DNA of 41,420 bases from positions 1 to 41,420 of the forward strand of contig JAKBAC010000009.1 of the NCBI GenBank assembly GCA_021809365.1, given 5' to 3'. This DNA is from Planctomycetota bacterium (lineage in GTDB: Bacteria > Planctomycetota > Phycisphaerae > WQYP01). The notes beneath the pieces are model-generated. The model saw only the letters and a program-made list of their open reading frames with translations. It ran no database searches and had not been told where the DNA came from. This document shows, one piece after another, positions 26,204 to 37,100 of the stretch. A program made the position numbers and the translations under genes. Numbering within the stretch: position 1 is the first letter of the stretch; each line of letters opens with the position of its first letter.

Positions 26204-27646
26204 CTAGAGCTTTTCGAGTTCCGCGATGATGTCCAGCATGGCTTTTTTGCCATCGGCAAAGTACATCAGGCAATTTTTGGCGGCGAACAGCGGATTGGGA
26301 ATTCCGGCGAAGCCCGGACTGAGACTGCGCTTGATGACAATGACCGTTCCGGCTTTATCAACATTCAAAATCGGCATACCCGCGATGGGGCTGTTGGGAT
26401 TTTCCCGCGCATCGGGATTCACGACGTCATTGGCACCATTGACAATGACCACATCCATGTTTTCGAATTCGGGATTGATACGGTCCATTTCCATGAGATG
26501 ATCGTAAGGGATATTGGCTTCGGCCAGCAGCACGTTCATGTGGCCGGGCATACGCCCCGCTACCGGGTGAATGCCAAACTCCACATCGGCACCACGTGAT
26601 TCCAGCAGTTCAAAGAGTTGCCCCGTCGCATGTTGTGCTTGCGCCACCGCCAGGCCATACCCCGGCACAATCGCGACACGCCGGGCACCGTCCAATATCG
26701 CCGCCACCTCTTCGGCATTGACAGTCTTGATGTTACCACCATAAATATCATCCGATTTTCCGGCTTTGGCCGCCTGCACCTGCCCAAATAGCACATTCAC
26801 AAAGGAGCGGTTCATCGCTTTGCACATGATCATGGAAAGAATAAATCCCGACGAACCTTCCAGCGCGCCGCCGATAATCAGCAATTTATTGTTGATCACA
26901 AAACCCATGGCGGAAGCGGACAAGCCGGCATAACTGTTGAGCAGCGCGATGACCGTGGGCATATCGCCGCCACCAATCGGCAGAATCAGCATGACCCCAA
27001 AGAGCAAACATAGCGTAATGAAAAGTGGAAATACCAGCGGATTGTCGGGCATGACCACCACCATCACGCCCGCCAGAACGGATGCCGCCAGAATCGCAAG
27101 GCTCAATACATTCTGGAATGGATAATGCATGGGCTTGGTCGGCAAGATCTCCTGCAATTTTCCCGCGGCCACAAGACTGCCCGTGAAAGTAAGATATCCC
27201 AGCAGCGATTCAAAGCCGATGGCAATCAGGGTGGACGTACCCAAAGATGAACCATGGGCGTAATATTCCGCCGTACCGACAAGGGCCGCGGCCAGCGCGC
27301 CGAAGGCGTGAAATAATGCGATCTGCTGGGGCACGGCGGTCATGGGAATCAACAATGCCATGGGAATGGCCGCGATAACCGCAATCAGGCAGGCGATGGC
27401 GATCCACTCATAATTTTGCACCTCCGGCAGAAACAGCGTGGCGATGATCGCCGCCGCCATGCCAATTTCCCCGGCCAGCACGCCCCAGCGAGCCGTTTTG
27501 GGCGTGCTGAGCCACTTGAGCGAGAGCGCAAAGGACATCGCCGCCGCCAGATAAATCAAAACGACATAAGAGGGTAAGGGCGCATGAGAGGTTAAGGACG
27601 TGGTGGTGGCGGCGACAAGACCGCTGCATAAATAAGATCCGATCAC
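26204..27646 (-). CDS. pntB: NAD(P) transhydrogenase, beta subunit
   Basis: A 480-residue membrane subunit of the proton-translocating transhydrogenase, which couples the proton gradient to hydride transfer from NADH to NADP. Eight or nine membrane helices fill the first ~300 residues (PIGGGDMPTVIALLNSYAGLSASAMGF is the conserved channel region). The NADP-binding domain follows: VAIVPGYGLAVAQAQHA and NVDVVIVNGANDVVNP-type motifs are visible (here ENMDVVIVNGANDVVNPDAR). The start is a GTG at 27646 with GGAG seven bases upstream. It lies 57 bases after pntA2. Confidence 0.96.
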   Translation of the reverse strand: MIGSYLCSGLVAATTTSLTSHAPLPSYVVLIYLAAAMSFALSLKWLSTPKTARWGVLAGEIGMAAAIIATLFLPEVQNYEWIAIACLIAVIAAIPMALLIPMTAVPQQIALFHAFGALAAALVGTAEYYAHGSSLGTSTLIAIGFESLLGYLTFTGSLVAAGKLQEILPTKPMHYPFQNVLSLAILAASVLAGVMVVVMPDNPLVFPLFITLCLLFGVMLILPIGGGDMPTVIALLNSYAGLSASAMGFVINNKLLIIGGALEGSSGFILSMIMCKAMNRSFVNVLFGQVQAAKAGKSDDIYGGNIKTVNAEEVAAILDGARRVAIVPGYGLAVAQAQHATGQLFELLESRGADVEFGIHPVAGRMPGHMNVLLAEANIPYDHLMEMDRINPEFENMDVVIVNGANDVVNPDARENPNSPIAGMPILNVDKAGTVIVIKRSLSPGFAGIPNPLFAAKNCLMYFADGKKAMLDIIAELEKL

Positions 27647-27703
27647 AGCAAAGCTCCAATCAGCTTGATAAAAACAAATAAGTGATCCCGCTGCCCCCGG
27701 TTA

Positions 27704-27994
27704 TCAGGACTTGCGCTTCTTAAACATTTTGAGCATCCGGTCGGTCATGAGAAATCCGCCGACAACGTTGATCATCGCCGCCGTCACCGCAATGGTTCCC
27801 AAAACCACGACCATGGTCGTGTTGCCGGCGGCTCCGGTAACCGCGATCGCTCCCACCACCGAAATCGCTGAAATGGCGTTGGTCAGGGACATCAGCGGGG
27901 TGTGTAATTGAGGTGAAACCCGGCGCACCACCTCATAACCCAGAAACGCCGCCAGGGCGAAAACAAACAAATTCGATTCAAGAGATGGATTCAT
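27704..27994 (-). CDS. pntA2: NAD(P) transhydrogenase, small alpha-2 membrane subunit
   Basis: A 96-residue membrane protein equal to the C-terminal part of the E. coli alpha subunit, as found in bacteria with a split PntA. It has three to four hydrophobic helices ([46 protein letters not shown]) and the typical [18 protein letters not shown]. The ATG at 27994 has GGAG eight bases upstream; the ATG at 28000 is too close to that site, and longer frames lack support. Confidence 0.93.
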   Translation of the reverse strand: MNPSLESNLFVFALAAFLGYEVVRRVSPQLHTPLMSLTNAISAISVVGAIAVTGAAGNTTMVVVLGTIAVTAAMINVVGGFLMTDRMLKMFKKRKS

Positions 27995-28090
27995 TAACAT
28001 ATCTCCAAATTCAGAACATCCTTCAATCAACCAATGGTACCAATGCCCGCCAGCCCCGGATGCAACAGGCCTGGCGCGAGCAGCGCCCAA

Positions 28091-29284
28091 TCAGCCCGCC
28101 GCCGGGGCGGTCGCCGTCGCCGGCTCAAGTCGGGGCAGGCCCAGGAATTCCCGCACCCGCTCATTGACAATGACACCATCGCGCATCACCAGCATGTCAT
28201 GGGTTATCTGATCCTGATCATCCAGTTTCCATTCCCCATTTTTCGCCAGATGCTTCAATACATTCACCATGTTGTTGGCATACACCTGACTGGCGTGAAC
28301 GGGAACGGTGGCGGGCAGATTCGTAGGCCCCAACACCGTTACACCATGGCAGTCCACGACCTCATCAGGACGTGTCACAGCACAGTTTCCACCGCGCGAA
28401 GCCGCCAGGTCCACAATGACCGAACCAGGCTCCATTCCGGCGACCATTTCCTCGGATATCAGGACTGGCGCTTTTTTCCCCGGCACCGCCGCCGTGGAAA
28501 TAACCACATCCGCTTCACCCACACTATGGGACATCAGTTCGCGTTGCTTCCGCTGTTCTTCTTCTGTTTGCTGACGGGCGTAACCGGCGGGAGTTTGCGC
28601 CTCCGCCGCCTGCAACGGCAATTCAACGAACCGCGCACCCAGGCTTTGCACCTGTTCCTTAACCGCGGGGCGCACATCAAAGGCACTGACTTGCGCCCCC
28701 AAGCGACGGGAGGTGGCAATGGCCTGCAATCCGGCCACGCCCGCGCCGATCACAAAAACTTTCGAGGGTGTAATGGTGCCCGCAGCCGTAATCATCATCG
28801 GGAATATTTTACCCAGCCGCTGAGCCGCCAGCAGCACCGCCTTATAACCGGCAAGGCTGGCCAGAGAGGAGAGCGCATCCATGCTCTGCGCGCGGGTGAT
28901 ACGCGGCACCAGCTCCATGGCCAGTAGCGTCACACCACACCGCGACAGTGTTTGCATGGCGATTTTATCCGTCAGCGGATCCGCAAAGCCAATTATCGCC
29001 ATGCCACGCCGGAGAGCCGACAAATCCGCCTGCTGCGCATCAGGGTTGGATCCCATGGCGTGAACCTGCACCAGAACATCGGTGCGCTCCAGTATCCGCA
29101 AACGATCCGCCGACACTTCCGCGCCGGCCTTCTCGTAGCCCGCATCAGGGAACCCGGCGGCCACGCCGGCCTGCGACTCCACCCGCACTTCCATACCGGC
29201 TTTGACCAAGCTGGCCACGGCTGTCGGCGTGAGAGCCACCATCTGTTCGCCTGCCAACACTTCTTTAATTACCGATATAATCAT
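28091..29284 (-). CDS. pntA1: NAD(P) transhydrogenase, alpha-1 NAD-binding subunit
   Basis: A 397-residue soluble subunit that binds NAD(H). It belongs to the alanine dehydrogenase/PNT family: the N-terminal domain has GFADPLTDKIAMQTL, the Rossmann loop is VFVIGAGVAGLQAIATSRRLGA-like (here PSKVFVIGAGVAGLQA), and the family stretch SAFDVRPAVKEQVQSLGA follows. VISTAAVPGKKAPVLI is the conserved C-terminal NAD-domain motif. The ATG at 29284 has GGAAG seven bases upstream. First gene of pntA1-pntA2-pntB. Confidence 0.95.
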   Translation of the reverse strand: MIISVIKEVLAGEQMVALTPTAVASLVKAGMEVRVESQAGVAAGFPDAGYEKAGAEVSADRLRILERTDVLVQVHAMGSNPDAQQADLSALRRGMAIIGFADPLTDKIAMQTLSRCGVTLLAMELVPRITRAQSMDALSSLASLAGYKAVLLAAQRLGKIFPMMITAAGTITPSKVFVIGAGVAGLQAIATSRRLGAQVSAFDVRPAVKEQVQSLGARFVELPLQAAEAQTPAGYARQQTEEEQRKQRELMSHSVGEADVVISTAAVPGKKAPVLISEEMVAGMEPGSVIVDLAASRGGNCAVTRPDEVVDCHGVTVLGPTNLPATVPVHASQVYANNMVNVLKHLAKNGEWKLDDQDQITHDMLVMRDGVIVNERVREFLGLPRLEPATATAPAAG

Positions 29285-29411
29285 AACAGGACTTCCATAT
29301 CTACAAAGATACTATGCGCTTCCACCCCCGTTTATGCAAGTGTCCAACCCATTTCTTTCCGGGTGCGTGACACTTTGTGCGGGTTACGGATAGCGCAATA
29401 GTCTCTCCCCC

Positions 29412-29579
29412 GAGCACCGTCATGGCAATGCGGTGCCGTTGGGGTCCGCAGGGAGCGCAACGGCACCGGGTTATCACCACGGTGCTCGGGGGATTGTGAT
29501 CGGAGCACCGTCATGGCAATGCGGTGCCGTTGGGGTCCGCAGGGAGCGCCAACGGCACCGGGTTATCACCACGGTGCTC
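29412..29579. repeat. Tandem pair of REP-like palindromes
   Basis: Two copies (29412-29487 and 29503-29579, period 91) of a ~76-bp imperfect palindrome with outer arms GAGCACCGT / ACGGTGCTC and inner arms CGGTGCCGTTG / CAACGGCACCG. The copies differ at only a few positions. The second copy forms the 3' end of the metallophosphoesterase gene. The pair resembles a bacterial interspersed mosaic element. A RAYT-type transposase is in the window, but no sequence link between the two is shown. Confidence 0.8.
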
Positions 29580-30311
29580 TGGGGATCGTGATCGGAGCGT
29601 CAACACCATAATCTGCGGCGGACAAAATAGTCGCAGGCGCAAACCGGCCTTGCCCAGCCCCCGGTTCACCACCAGCCAGGTATCCGCAAAGCGGGTTAAC
29701 CCGGTACACATATTCGCGGGCAAAACATCATGCCCTATAATCGGACTGCCGTCGGGAAAGCAAATCTGGCCCCCATGCGTATGTCCGGCCAGACAAACAT
29801 CCACTCCCGCAGCCACCGCCGCATGAATTAAATCCGGATAATGCAACAACATCAACTTGAAATCTCCCGCGCGCACATTGTGCATGGCGGTGGGAATGTC
29901 CGTATCGCTGCGGCGATGTTGCGCCACGCCAATGATTGCGAACCGCTGGCCGGCACGTTCAATGATGACCGACTCATTGGTCAACATAATGGGGCCGGAG
30001 GCCGCCATCGCCGGGCCAAGATCGGTGGAATCATGATTGCCGAGAATGAAGTAGGTTCCCAGCGGAGCGTGAATTGCGGAAGTAAGCCGCTGAACATTGG
30101 GTAGTGTTTTCTTCCATTTCCAACTGCGATGCCCGAGATCACCGGTGATAACCGCCAAATCCGCGTCCAGCGCGTCAATCCGCTCCCGCCAGCGATCCAA
30201 TTCCCTGGTCCATCGTGTGATATGCAGATCGGAAAGATGCAATATGCGCACGCCATTGAACGCTTCAGGCAGGCGTTCCACCGCCAGTTCCAGATATTCC
30301 ACTTCAGCCAT
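29511..30311 (-). CDS. Metallophosphoesterase (YkuE/YaeI-like)
   Basis: A 266-residue calcineurin-like phosphoesterase with a complete two-metal site: ILHLSDLH (Asp, His), ITGDLGHR, FILGNHDSTD and LAGHTHGGQICFP. Members of this subgroup act on phospholipid or nucleotide-linked phosphoesters; the substrate here is unknown. No signal peptide or membrane helix is present. The ATG at 30311 (MAEVEYLELA) is chosen because the longer open frame overlaps the nth gene. The GGGGTG upstream is only a weak ribosome site. The last 22 codons and the TGA come from the second REP-like palindrome, so the natural C-terminus was probably near VLTLRS. Confidence 0.85.
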   Translation of the reverse strand: MAEVEYLELAVERLPEAFNGVRILHLSDLHITRWTRELDRWRERIDALDADLAVITGDLGHRSWKWKKTLPNVQRLTSAIHAPLGTYFILGNHDSTDLGPAMAASGPIMLTNESVIIERAGQRFAIIGVAQHRRSDTDIPTAMHNVRAGDFKLMLLHYPDLIHAAVAAGVDVCLAGHTHGGQICFPDGSPIIGHDVLPANMCTGLTRFADTWLVVNRGLGKAGLRLRLFCPPQIMVLTLRSRSPEHRGDNPVPLALPADPNGTALP

Positions 30312-30462
30312 AGCCACACCCCGCGCTGCGCGAGAATTATACTCGACGCGGCCTCTGGCGGGACATTTGTAGCAGGCACGGTCCCTCGTGCTGTTGGAGT
30401 GGCTTTGCAGCCGTATAACGGCATCAGGGAACATGCCTACTACCGTAATGTCATTACCCAAA

Positions 30463-31158
30463 TTATGACGTTGTGGAATTGCAGGTAAATGCCGACGGGC
30501 ATAACTCCGCCAGTGCGCACTGGCCGCAGTCCGGTTTGCGGGCACCGCATACCTTGCGGCCATGGGAAATCAGCAGGTGCGCAACCAACGTCCAATCATC
30601 ACGCGGAATTAATTCCATCAGATCTCGCTCCACTTTCTCCGGATCATCATGCCGCGACAAGCCCAGCCGCCGGGCCAGGCGGCCAACATGCGTATCGACG
30701 ACGATGCCGACCTGCTTTCCAAAAGCGTTTCCCAATACGACATTCGCGGTTTTGCGCCCCACGCCGCGTAAGGCGGTCAGCGATTCCATGGTGTCGGGAA
30801 CCGTGCCGCCGTGCAGTTCAACCAGTGCGGCAGCGGTGCGCTGAATCGCCTTCGCCTTGGCATGGAAAAAGCCCGTGCTTCGGATAATAGCTTCAATTTC
30901 CTTGATATCCGCCGCCGCCAGGGATTGGGCATCCGGAAACTTTTTGAATAATACCGGCGTGACCATGTTCACCCGCGCATCGGTGCATTGCGCTGAAAGA
31001 ATTGTGGCGATAAGCAATTGCAACGGCGAAGCGTAAGTGAGCGCACAATGCGCATCGGGATACATATTTTTCAGCATAGCGCGTATTGAATCGCACCGGC
31101 TCCGCCGCGCCGCCGAAGACTCGCGTCCAAGATTTCGCCGGACCGTTTTCTTCTTCAT
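30463..31158 (-). CDS. nth: Endonuclease III
   Basis: A 231-residue DNA glycosylase/AP lyase that removes oxidised pyrimidines. The helix-hairpin-helix reads LRGVGRKTANVVLGNAFGK with the catalytic Lys, followed by the catalytic Asp in VVDTHVGRLARRLGL. The four 4Fe-4S cysteines have the right spacing (C-x6-C-x2-C-x5-C in CGARKPDCGQCALAELC). About 20 extra basic residues precede the core. The ATG at 31158 lies only 9 bases after the autotransporter stop codon, with GAGG four bases upstream, so it may be co-transcribed with that gene. Confidence 0.95.
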   Translation of the reverse strand: MKKKTVRRNLGRESSAARRSRCDSIRAMLKNMYPDAHCALTYASPLQLLIATILSAQCTDARVNMVTPVLFKKFPDAQSLAAADIKEIEAIIRSTGFFHAKAKAIQRTAAALVELHGGTVPDTMESLTALRGVGRKTANVVLGNAFGKQVGIVVDTHVGRLARRLGLSRHDDPEKVERDLMELIPRDDWTLVAHLLISHGRKVCGARKPDCGQCALAELCPSAFTCNSTTS

Positions 31159-31167
31159 GCAACCTCA

Positions 31168-34100
31168 TTAGAAGTTCACCGCGACGCCGGCCATGACGGT
31201 CTGGGCGAATTGGTTCTTGTCGCCGACCTGCGTTTCATAGTTCACAAACAGCGACACGTTCTTGGTCAGGTAGCCGCTGGCACCGAGGCCCAGTAACGCG
31301 GAATCCCGTGATGGTCCGGGCGTGTTATACAGGAACGATCCGCCCAGCGACGTAAATGATGCGGAGATGTCCCGCGAGGAATCCAGAAATTCATGCTGCC
31401 AGAAGGCGTTGAAATTCAGGCTGATCGGCAACCGCATCTGAGGCAGATTGAACGCATACTGACCTTGTGCGCCCAGGAGGGTTCGCAGCGAATCGGCATG
31501 TTGTTTGGAAACCGACAGATCGAACGGGCTGCCGGTTTCATTAAAGCCACCGACGTTCATTTGCGTAAAGCCCACGCCCGCCGCCGGACCGATTTTCAGG
31601 CCCGTCGTGATGGGGAAGTAATATCCGGCCAGCACGGCGGCATCATATTGATTGGCATCCGGCTCGCCTGTGGCGGTCGTGGATTGAACGTTGCGATTGA
31701 TCTGGTAGGTATTGTACGTGTAGCTGGCCAAAGCGTTGGCATAGAAACCGTCCTGCTGCCAGGCCGCGAAAATGCCCGGCGCGTAGCTGCTGGACCGCTG
31801 GCGGCTGCCGAAGCTGTCCAGGGTGCCGCCGGTGTAGCCCCAATTAAAGAAGGCTCCAATCACCAAATTGGGATTGAGGCGATAATCCAGGCCGGCCAGT
31901 ACGCTGCCGGCGGTGAAGTGCTGGCTGGGGAAGCCGGAATTTTCCGGCAATTGATCAACGGTGATGGTGCCGAGCACAAAGCCGGAAAATCCGCTGTAGG
32001 GAGTTTCCTGGGATGGAACCTCCGGGCCTGCGCCGGGCATACCCAGAGCATCCAGATAGGCGGCGGCATTTTGAGCCTGCTGTTGGGCGGAAGCCATGGA
32101 GGCATCCATGGAGACGGTAAATGGGTCCTGGTCACTGGTTTTCAACACCGTCAGGCCGGACATATTAAAGCCACCGTTCTCAAATATCTCCTGAATTTGA
32201 TTGAATACTTCCTCATCAAGGAACGTGCTGCCCAAAAACGAATTGGCGGCCAGTTCGCCATACACCTGTGGCGTAACCTGGTCGAGGAATGCGGCCTGCT
32301 GGGCGGGTGACTCACCGGCGATGGTGTTCAGCAGCGTGGCCAATGCCGGCGGCGTATTGGGGCCGATGGCATTGACATTCAAGTAATTGGCCACGGAGGC
32401 TTCATTGGGTGTAAAGGTGGCGATATTGGGATCGGAAAAATACTGGGTTTCCAGGGTGACAATTTCGCCAACACCCGGATCAATTGTGGCAAAGCCGTGC
32501 AGATTGGTTGGCGGATTTACAAATCCGGTAGCGTAGCTGATGAGCACGGAATCGGTGCCGGTGACGGTTCCGGTGGTGGTTACGACTTCGTAGACATCAT
32601 TTTTTATCGGCGTTGATCCGGTGCCCAAAATTAAATCCAGTGTGCCGTTAAGCGCGGCATTGCCGGTTACATGGATCACGTCGTTGACGCTGCTGCCCAG
32701 TGTGGTGCTGCTGGAAGTGACCCCCAGGGCAAGTGTGCTACCGGGGTTCTGCGTGAAACTGGCAACGTTAACGGTCGTGGCTGAACCACTGAGCGTACCG
32801 GCGGCGGCATAGCTGGTCTCCAACGTGGAGCCATTATTGACAATGACCGCACCGGCACCGAACGCATTGGCGTTGGAGACAATGACGGTGGAAGGCGCAT
32901 CGCCGATCTGGAAGGTACCGGCGGTGAAGGTGGCGGAGTTGTCCTCGTTGAGATTAAATGTCCCGCCGCTGAAGGCCAGGGTGTTGGCCGCGCTGTTGGA
33001 GCTGATGGAACCGGCGAGAGTTTCCGTGCCGGAATTCATATTCCCCAGCACATTGGACGCGCCGCTGATCTTGATATTATTGCCAACGGTCTGGCTGCCC
33101 GATCCATTGACAGTATAGAGCAATTCGCCGTCATTGAGCCAGATGGCGGAAGCAGTGCCTGGCAGGTTGGCGGCGTCATTGAACTCGACGATGCTGATCG
33201 CTGAACCATTGCCGATTTGCAACACATCATGGGTGCCGGTAAATGAACCGCTGTTGCTAAAATTATTGAGTACGAACGTGCCATTTTGTAGAATCAGGGT
33301 ATTGCTATTGCCGACTCCGCCGGTGTTGTCGCTGCTGATGATACCATTGATGTTGATGGTATTACCACTGCCACCGGTGGCGCTGGCATTGCCATCAATG
33401 GTGTTAATGGTGGTGCCGGAGGTATCGGTAATGGCAACGTTACCCAAGGTACCCGTGCCGGTGCCGGTGACGAAAAGTTCCCCCGCCGTGCCGGTATTGC
33501 CGGTGAAGTTCACGGCATTGCCCAAGCTGGCCAGTGTACCATAGGACAGGCTGATGGAAAGATTGTTGGTGATATTCAAATTGACACTGCTGGCCAGTTG
33601 ACCCGCGCCGGTGCCAACGACAATGTTGCCGCCATTGGCCGCCAGCAGGTTGCCGGTAAAGCCGGCGAGGCTGCCGTTCAAAGTCAATGTGATACCGCTG
33701 CCGGAGGCTTCGAGGCTGCCATCACCGGTGACGGCTCCGCCGAAGATGCTCGTTAAGGTAACAATCAGCGGTGATCCGGTGTTGGTTAAGTCAAGTGTAC
33801 CGGTGCCGGTTAGTGATCCGACGGTGAAGCCGTTGGCAACATCCATGGTACCGTTATCCAGCACGTTGCCGTGGCCGGAGCCTTGATACAGTGAGCCGGT
33901 GACATCCAAAGTGCCACCGGAATTGACGGTGGTATTCCCGGAATAGGTATTGGCGGCGGAAAGCGTGAGGGTGGCAGTACCCTGCTGGGTTACGCTGCCG
34001 GTGCCGGAGATGACCTGGCCGAAGCTGCTGTTGGCAGTTTGTGCGAAAATCAAGTCGGAATTGTTGACGATACCGCCGGTCAAGCCCGAGGTATCACCGG

Positions 34101-37100
34101 TTAATTCCAGCGTACCGGTGGTGATGGTGGTGGTACCCTGATAGGTGTTGGCACCGGAAAGAGTCAGGGTGGTGCCGGATCCGCCCTGCTCGGTTACGGT
34201 GCCGGTACCGGAAATGATGCCCGACACGCTGCTACTGGCGGTTTGCAGGAAGGCCAGAGCGGCGTTATCGGTGATGTTGCCGGTCAGGCCTGAGGTACCA
34301 CCACCGAATTCCAAAGCTCCGCCGGTGATGGTTGTGGTGCCGGTATAGCTGGCCGTATTGTCAATAAACAAAATCCGATTGGACGTGCCATCGCCGTTGA
34401 CGGTCAGCGAGCCAGTGCCGGAAACGCCGCCAAAAAGCGTTAAGTCGCCGCCGGTGCCGGTATTGATGATATTGGCACCAGTCAGCGTAAAGGGCGAACT
34501 GATGCCGATGTTGCCTGTGCCCGTATAGGTCAGCGTGCCAACGTCCATGGCCACCGTGGCACCAGACGCGGGCATGTTGGCAGCGGCGGCGAATTGGACG
34601 GTGGTGGCATCTCCGCCATCGCCGATCTGCAATGTACCTCCCGTGAAGGCAGCGTAATTACCCGATGAGCCCAGCACGATGGTGCCATGTTGTAATGTCA
34701 GCTTACCACTGGTGTTGGTGATTGCGCCGTTAAGGAAAAGTGAATAGCTGCCGCCCCCAGCGTCGACGGTGCCGCCCGCCGCATCGACCTTAATCGGGTT
34801 GGCAACGTAACCCGCGTAGCTGCTGCTGCTCGTGTAGGCAAGTGTACCCTTGTTAAGTTCTATTCCCGCAGTGGAGCCGGGTAGAGTGTACGCACCACTG
34901 GAATATGTTCCAGAGGCGGAAAATTGGACCGTGGTCACATCAGATCCGTCGCCGATGACCAGCGTGCCGCCTGTGAAGGCAGCGTAATTACCTGATGAAC
35001 CCAGCACGATGGTGCCATGTTGTAATGTCAGCGTACCACTGGTGTTGGTGATTGCGCCGTTAAGGAAAAGTGAATAGCTGCCGCCCCCAGCGTCGACGGT
35101 GCCGCCCGCCGCATCGACCTTAATCGGGTTGGCAACGTAACCCGCGTAGCTGCTGCTGCTCGTGTAGGCAAGTGTACCCTTGTTAAGTTCTATTCCCACA
35201 GCGGAGCCCGGTAGAGTGTACGCACCGCTGGAATATGTTCCAGAGGCGGAAAATTGTGCTGTGGCCGCCAGTGTGCCGTTGCCGATCTGCAGCGTACCGT
35301 TATCGATGAAATCGGAAGCGTTATTGGTGCTGGTCAGGACGAACGTGCCATTTTGCAATACCAAGGTGTTGCTGCCACCACTGCCGGTATTGGCGCTTTG
35401 GATTGGGCTGGCGATGGTAAGGGTATTGCTTGATCCGCCGGCGTCGATGGTGTTGATGGTGGTGCCGGTGGTATCGAAAATATGTAATAAAGTGCTACCG
35501 TTGCCCAGTGTGCCGGAACCAGAACCGGTAAGATTTAAGAATCCATCGGCACTATTCGCGTCGAAGTTCACGGGATTCCCATTGAGACTACTGTACGCGA
35601 CATTGATGGTGCCGTTGTGAGTGGAATAAAGAACGGCCGAAGAATTCAGCGTGCCGGTGGCGTTGATGGTAAGAACACCGCCGCTTCCCACATACGTGCC
35701 GGCATATTCTGAAAGATTGCCGGTGAGGGAAAGCGAACTCGCAATAACATCGACTTGTGTGGTAGCATTGCCGGTTAATGTTCCCGAATACGTATCGGCG
35801 GCCGTTGGGCTAACCACTAAGACATCAGCGTTGCCAATAGCCATCGGACCAGTGCCGGTGAGGTCGGAGATCGTAATAGTGTTATTCACATCAAATGCGC
35901 CATTATCTGTAACGGCCCCGCCAATTGAACCCGTGACATCCAGCGTAGCGCCGGAGTTGATGATCGTGCCACCCGTGTAGGTATTGGCCCCGGAAAGGGT
36001 CAGGGTATGTGAACCGGTAAGATTCAGAGCACCGGTTCCGACGATGGGGGCACTGATGGTGGCATCGGCGTTCATGGTGATGGTAGTACCGCCGATAAGA
36101 TTCAGATCATCACCTTCGCCGGCGCTGGCGATGGTGTACGAGCCACCCGTCATCGCATTAAAGGTGATGCCGGATGCCGATACGCCGCCGGATTGATCAA
36201 TGGTTACAGTCACCGCGCTGGTGCCACCGGCACCCAAGGAGGCCATATCGCCATTCACCCACGCTTGTGCGGTTCCGCTGGCCGCCGCTGAACTCCACAC
36301 GGTGTTGGTGGTGGGCGTGGTATCCCAACTGCCACTGGCATCTGCCAGGGCGGTGCCGGTCGTGCTGCCGGTCCAATACAGGGTGGGTATGCTGACCAAT
36401 GAAATGACTTCACCGGTTCCATTATCAAAAGCCGCCGTGGCGTGCAGAGTGCCCGCTCCGGTAAGAACGATATTGTTAAATATGTCGCCGGAAGATTCAG
36501 AATGGGTGGTGCTGACCACCGTATAATTTTGGCCGGCCAATGGATTGGATCCGCTGGCAAAAATTAAGTCCAACGTTCCGGCGAGGGTCGCGGCTCCGCC
36601 GCCCAAAGCGATGGAATCATGCGTTGTGAGGCTGTTCACAAGCAGGGCCAGCGTGGCCCCGGAGGCCTGGGTATAACTGGCGGCATTGACGGCTATGGTT
36701 GTGCCTGAACCAGCCAATGCACCGGATGTTTCTAAAGTGGAACTGCCATTGACGGCCACAGGGCCGGTTCCCAACGCATTGGCATTTCCGACAACCAGAG
36801 TGCCGGAATTGATGGTTGCCCCGCCGGTGAAGGTGTTGTTACCACTGAGCGTCAGCGTTGCCGAGCCATTTTTCACGATGCTGCCGCCGGTTCCGCCGCC
36901 GATGCCGCCATTCTGAATCACGCCAGTGAACGCTCCGCTTGAGCCGATGTTCAGGGTTAGAATTTTAGCTCCCAAAGCCACGGTACCGGAACCGCCAAGA
37001 TTGTTGACAGTTGCGCCGGTGGTGGTTTGAGAAATATCAAAAATTGTGCCGGGTTGAACGGTTAAGTTGATGGAATCGGCGATACTGCCTGAACCGGATA

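Noticed and set aside
30312..30563. 84-residue N-terminal extension of the metallophosphoesterase
   Set aside because: It overlaps the 3' end of nth and shows no domain. Homologous sequence begins at MAEVEYLELA.
33134..36526. Many open frames of 60-150 codons on the plus strand opposite the autotransporter
   Set aside because: They are Val/Pro/Leu-rich by-products of the Gly/Thr/Asn-rich repeats on the other strand and recur with the repeat period.
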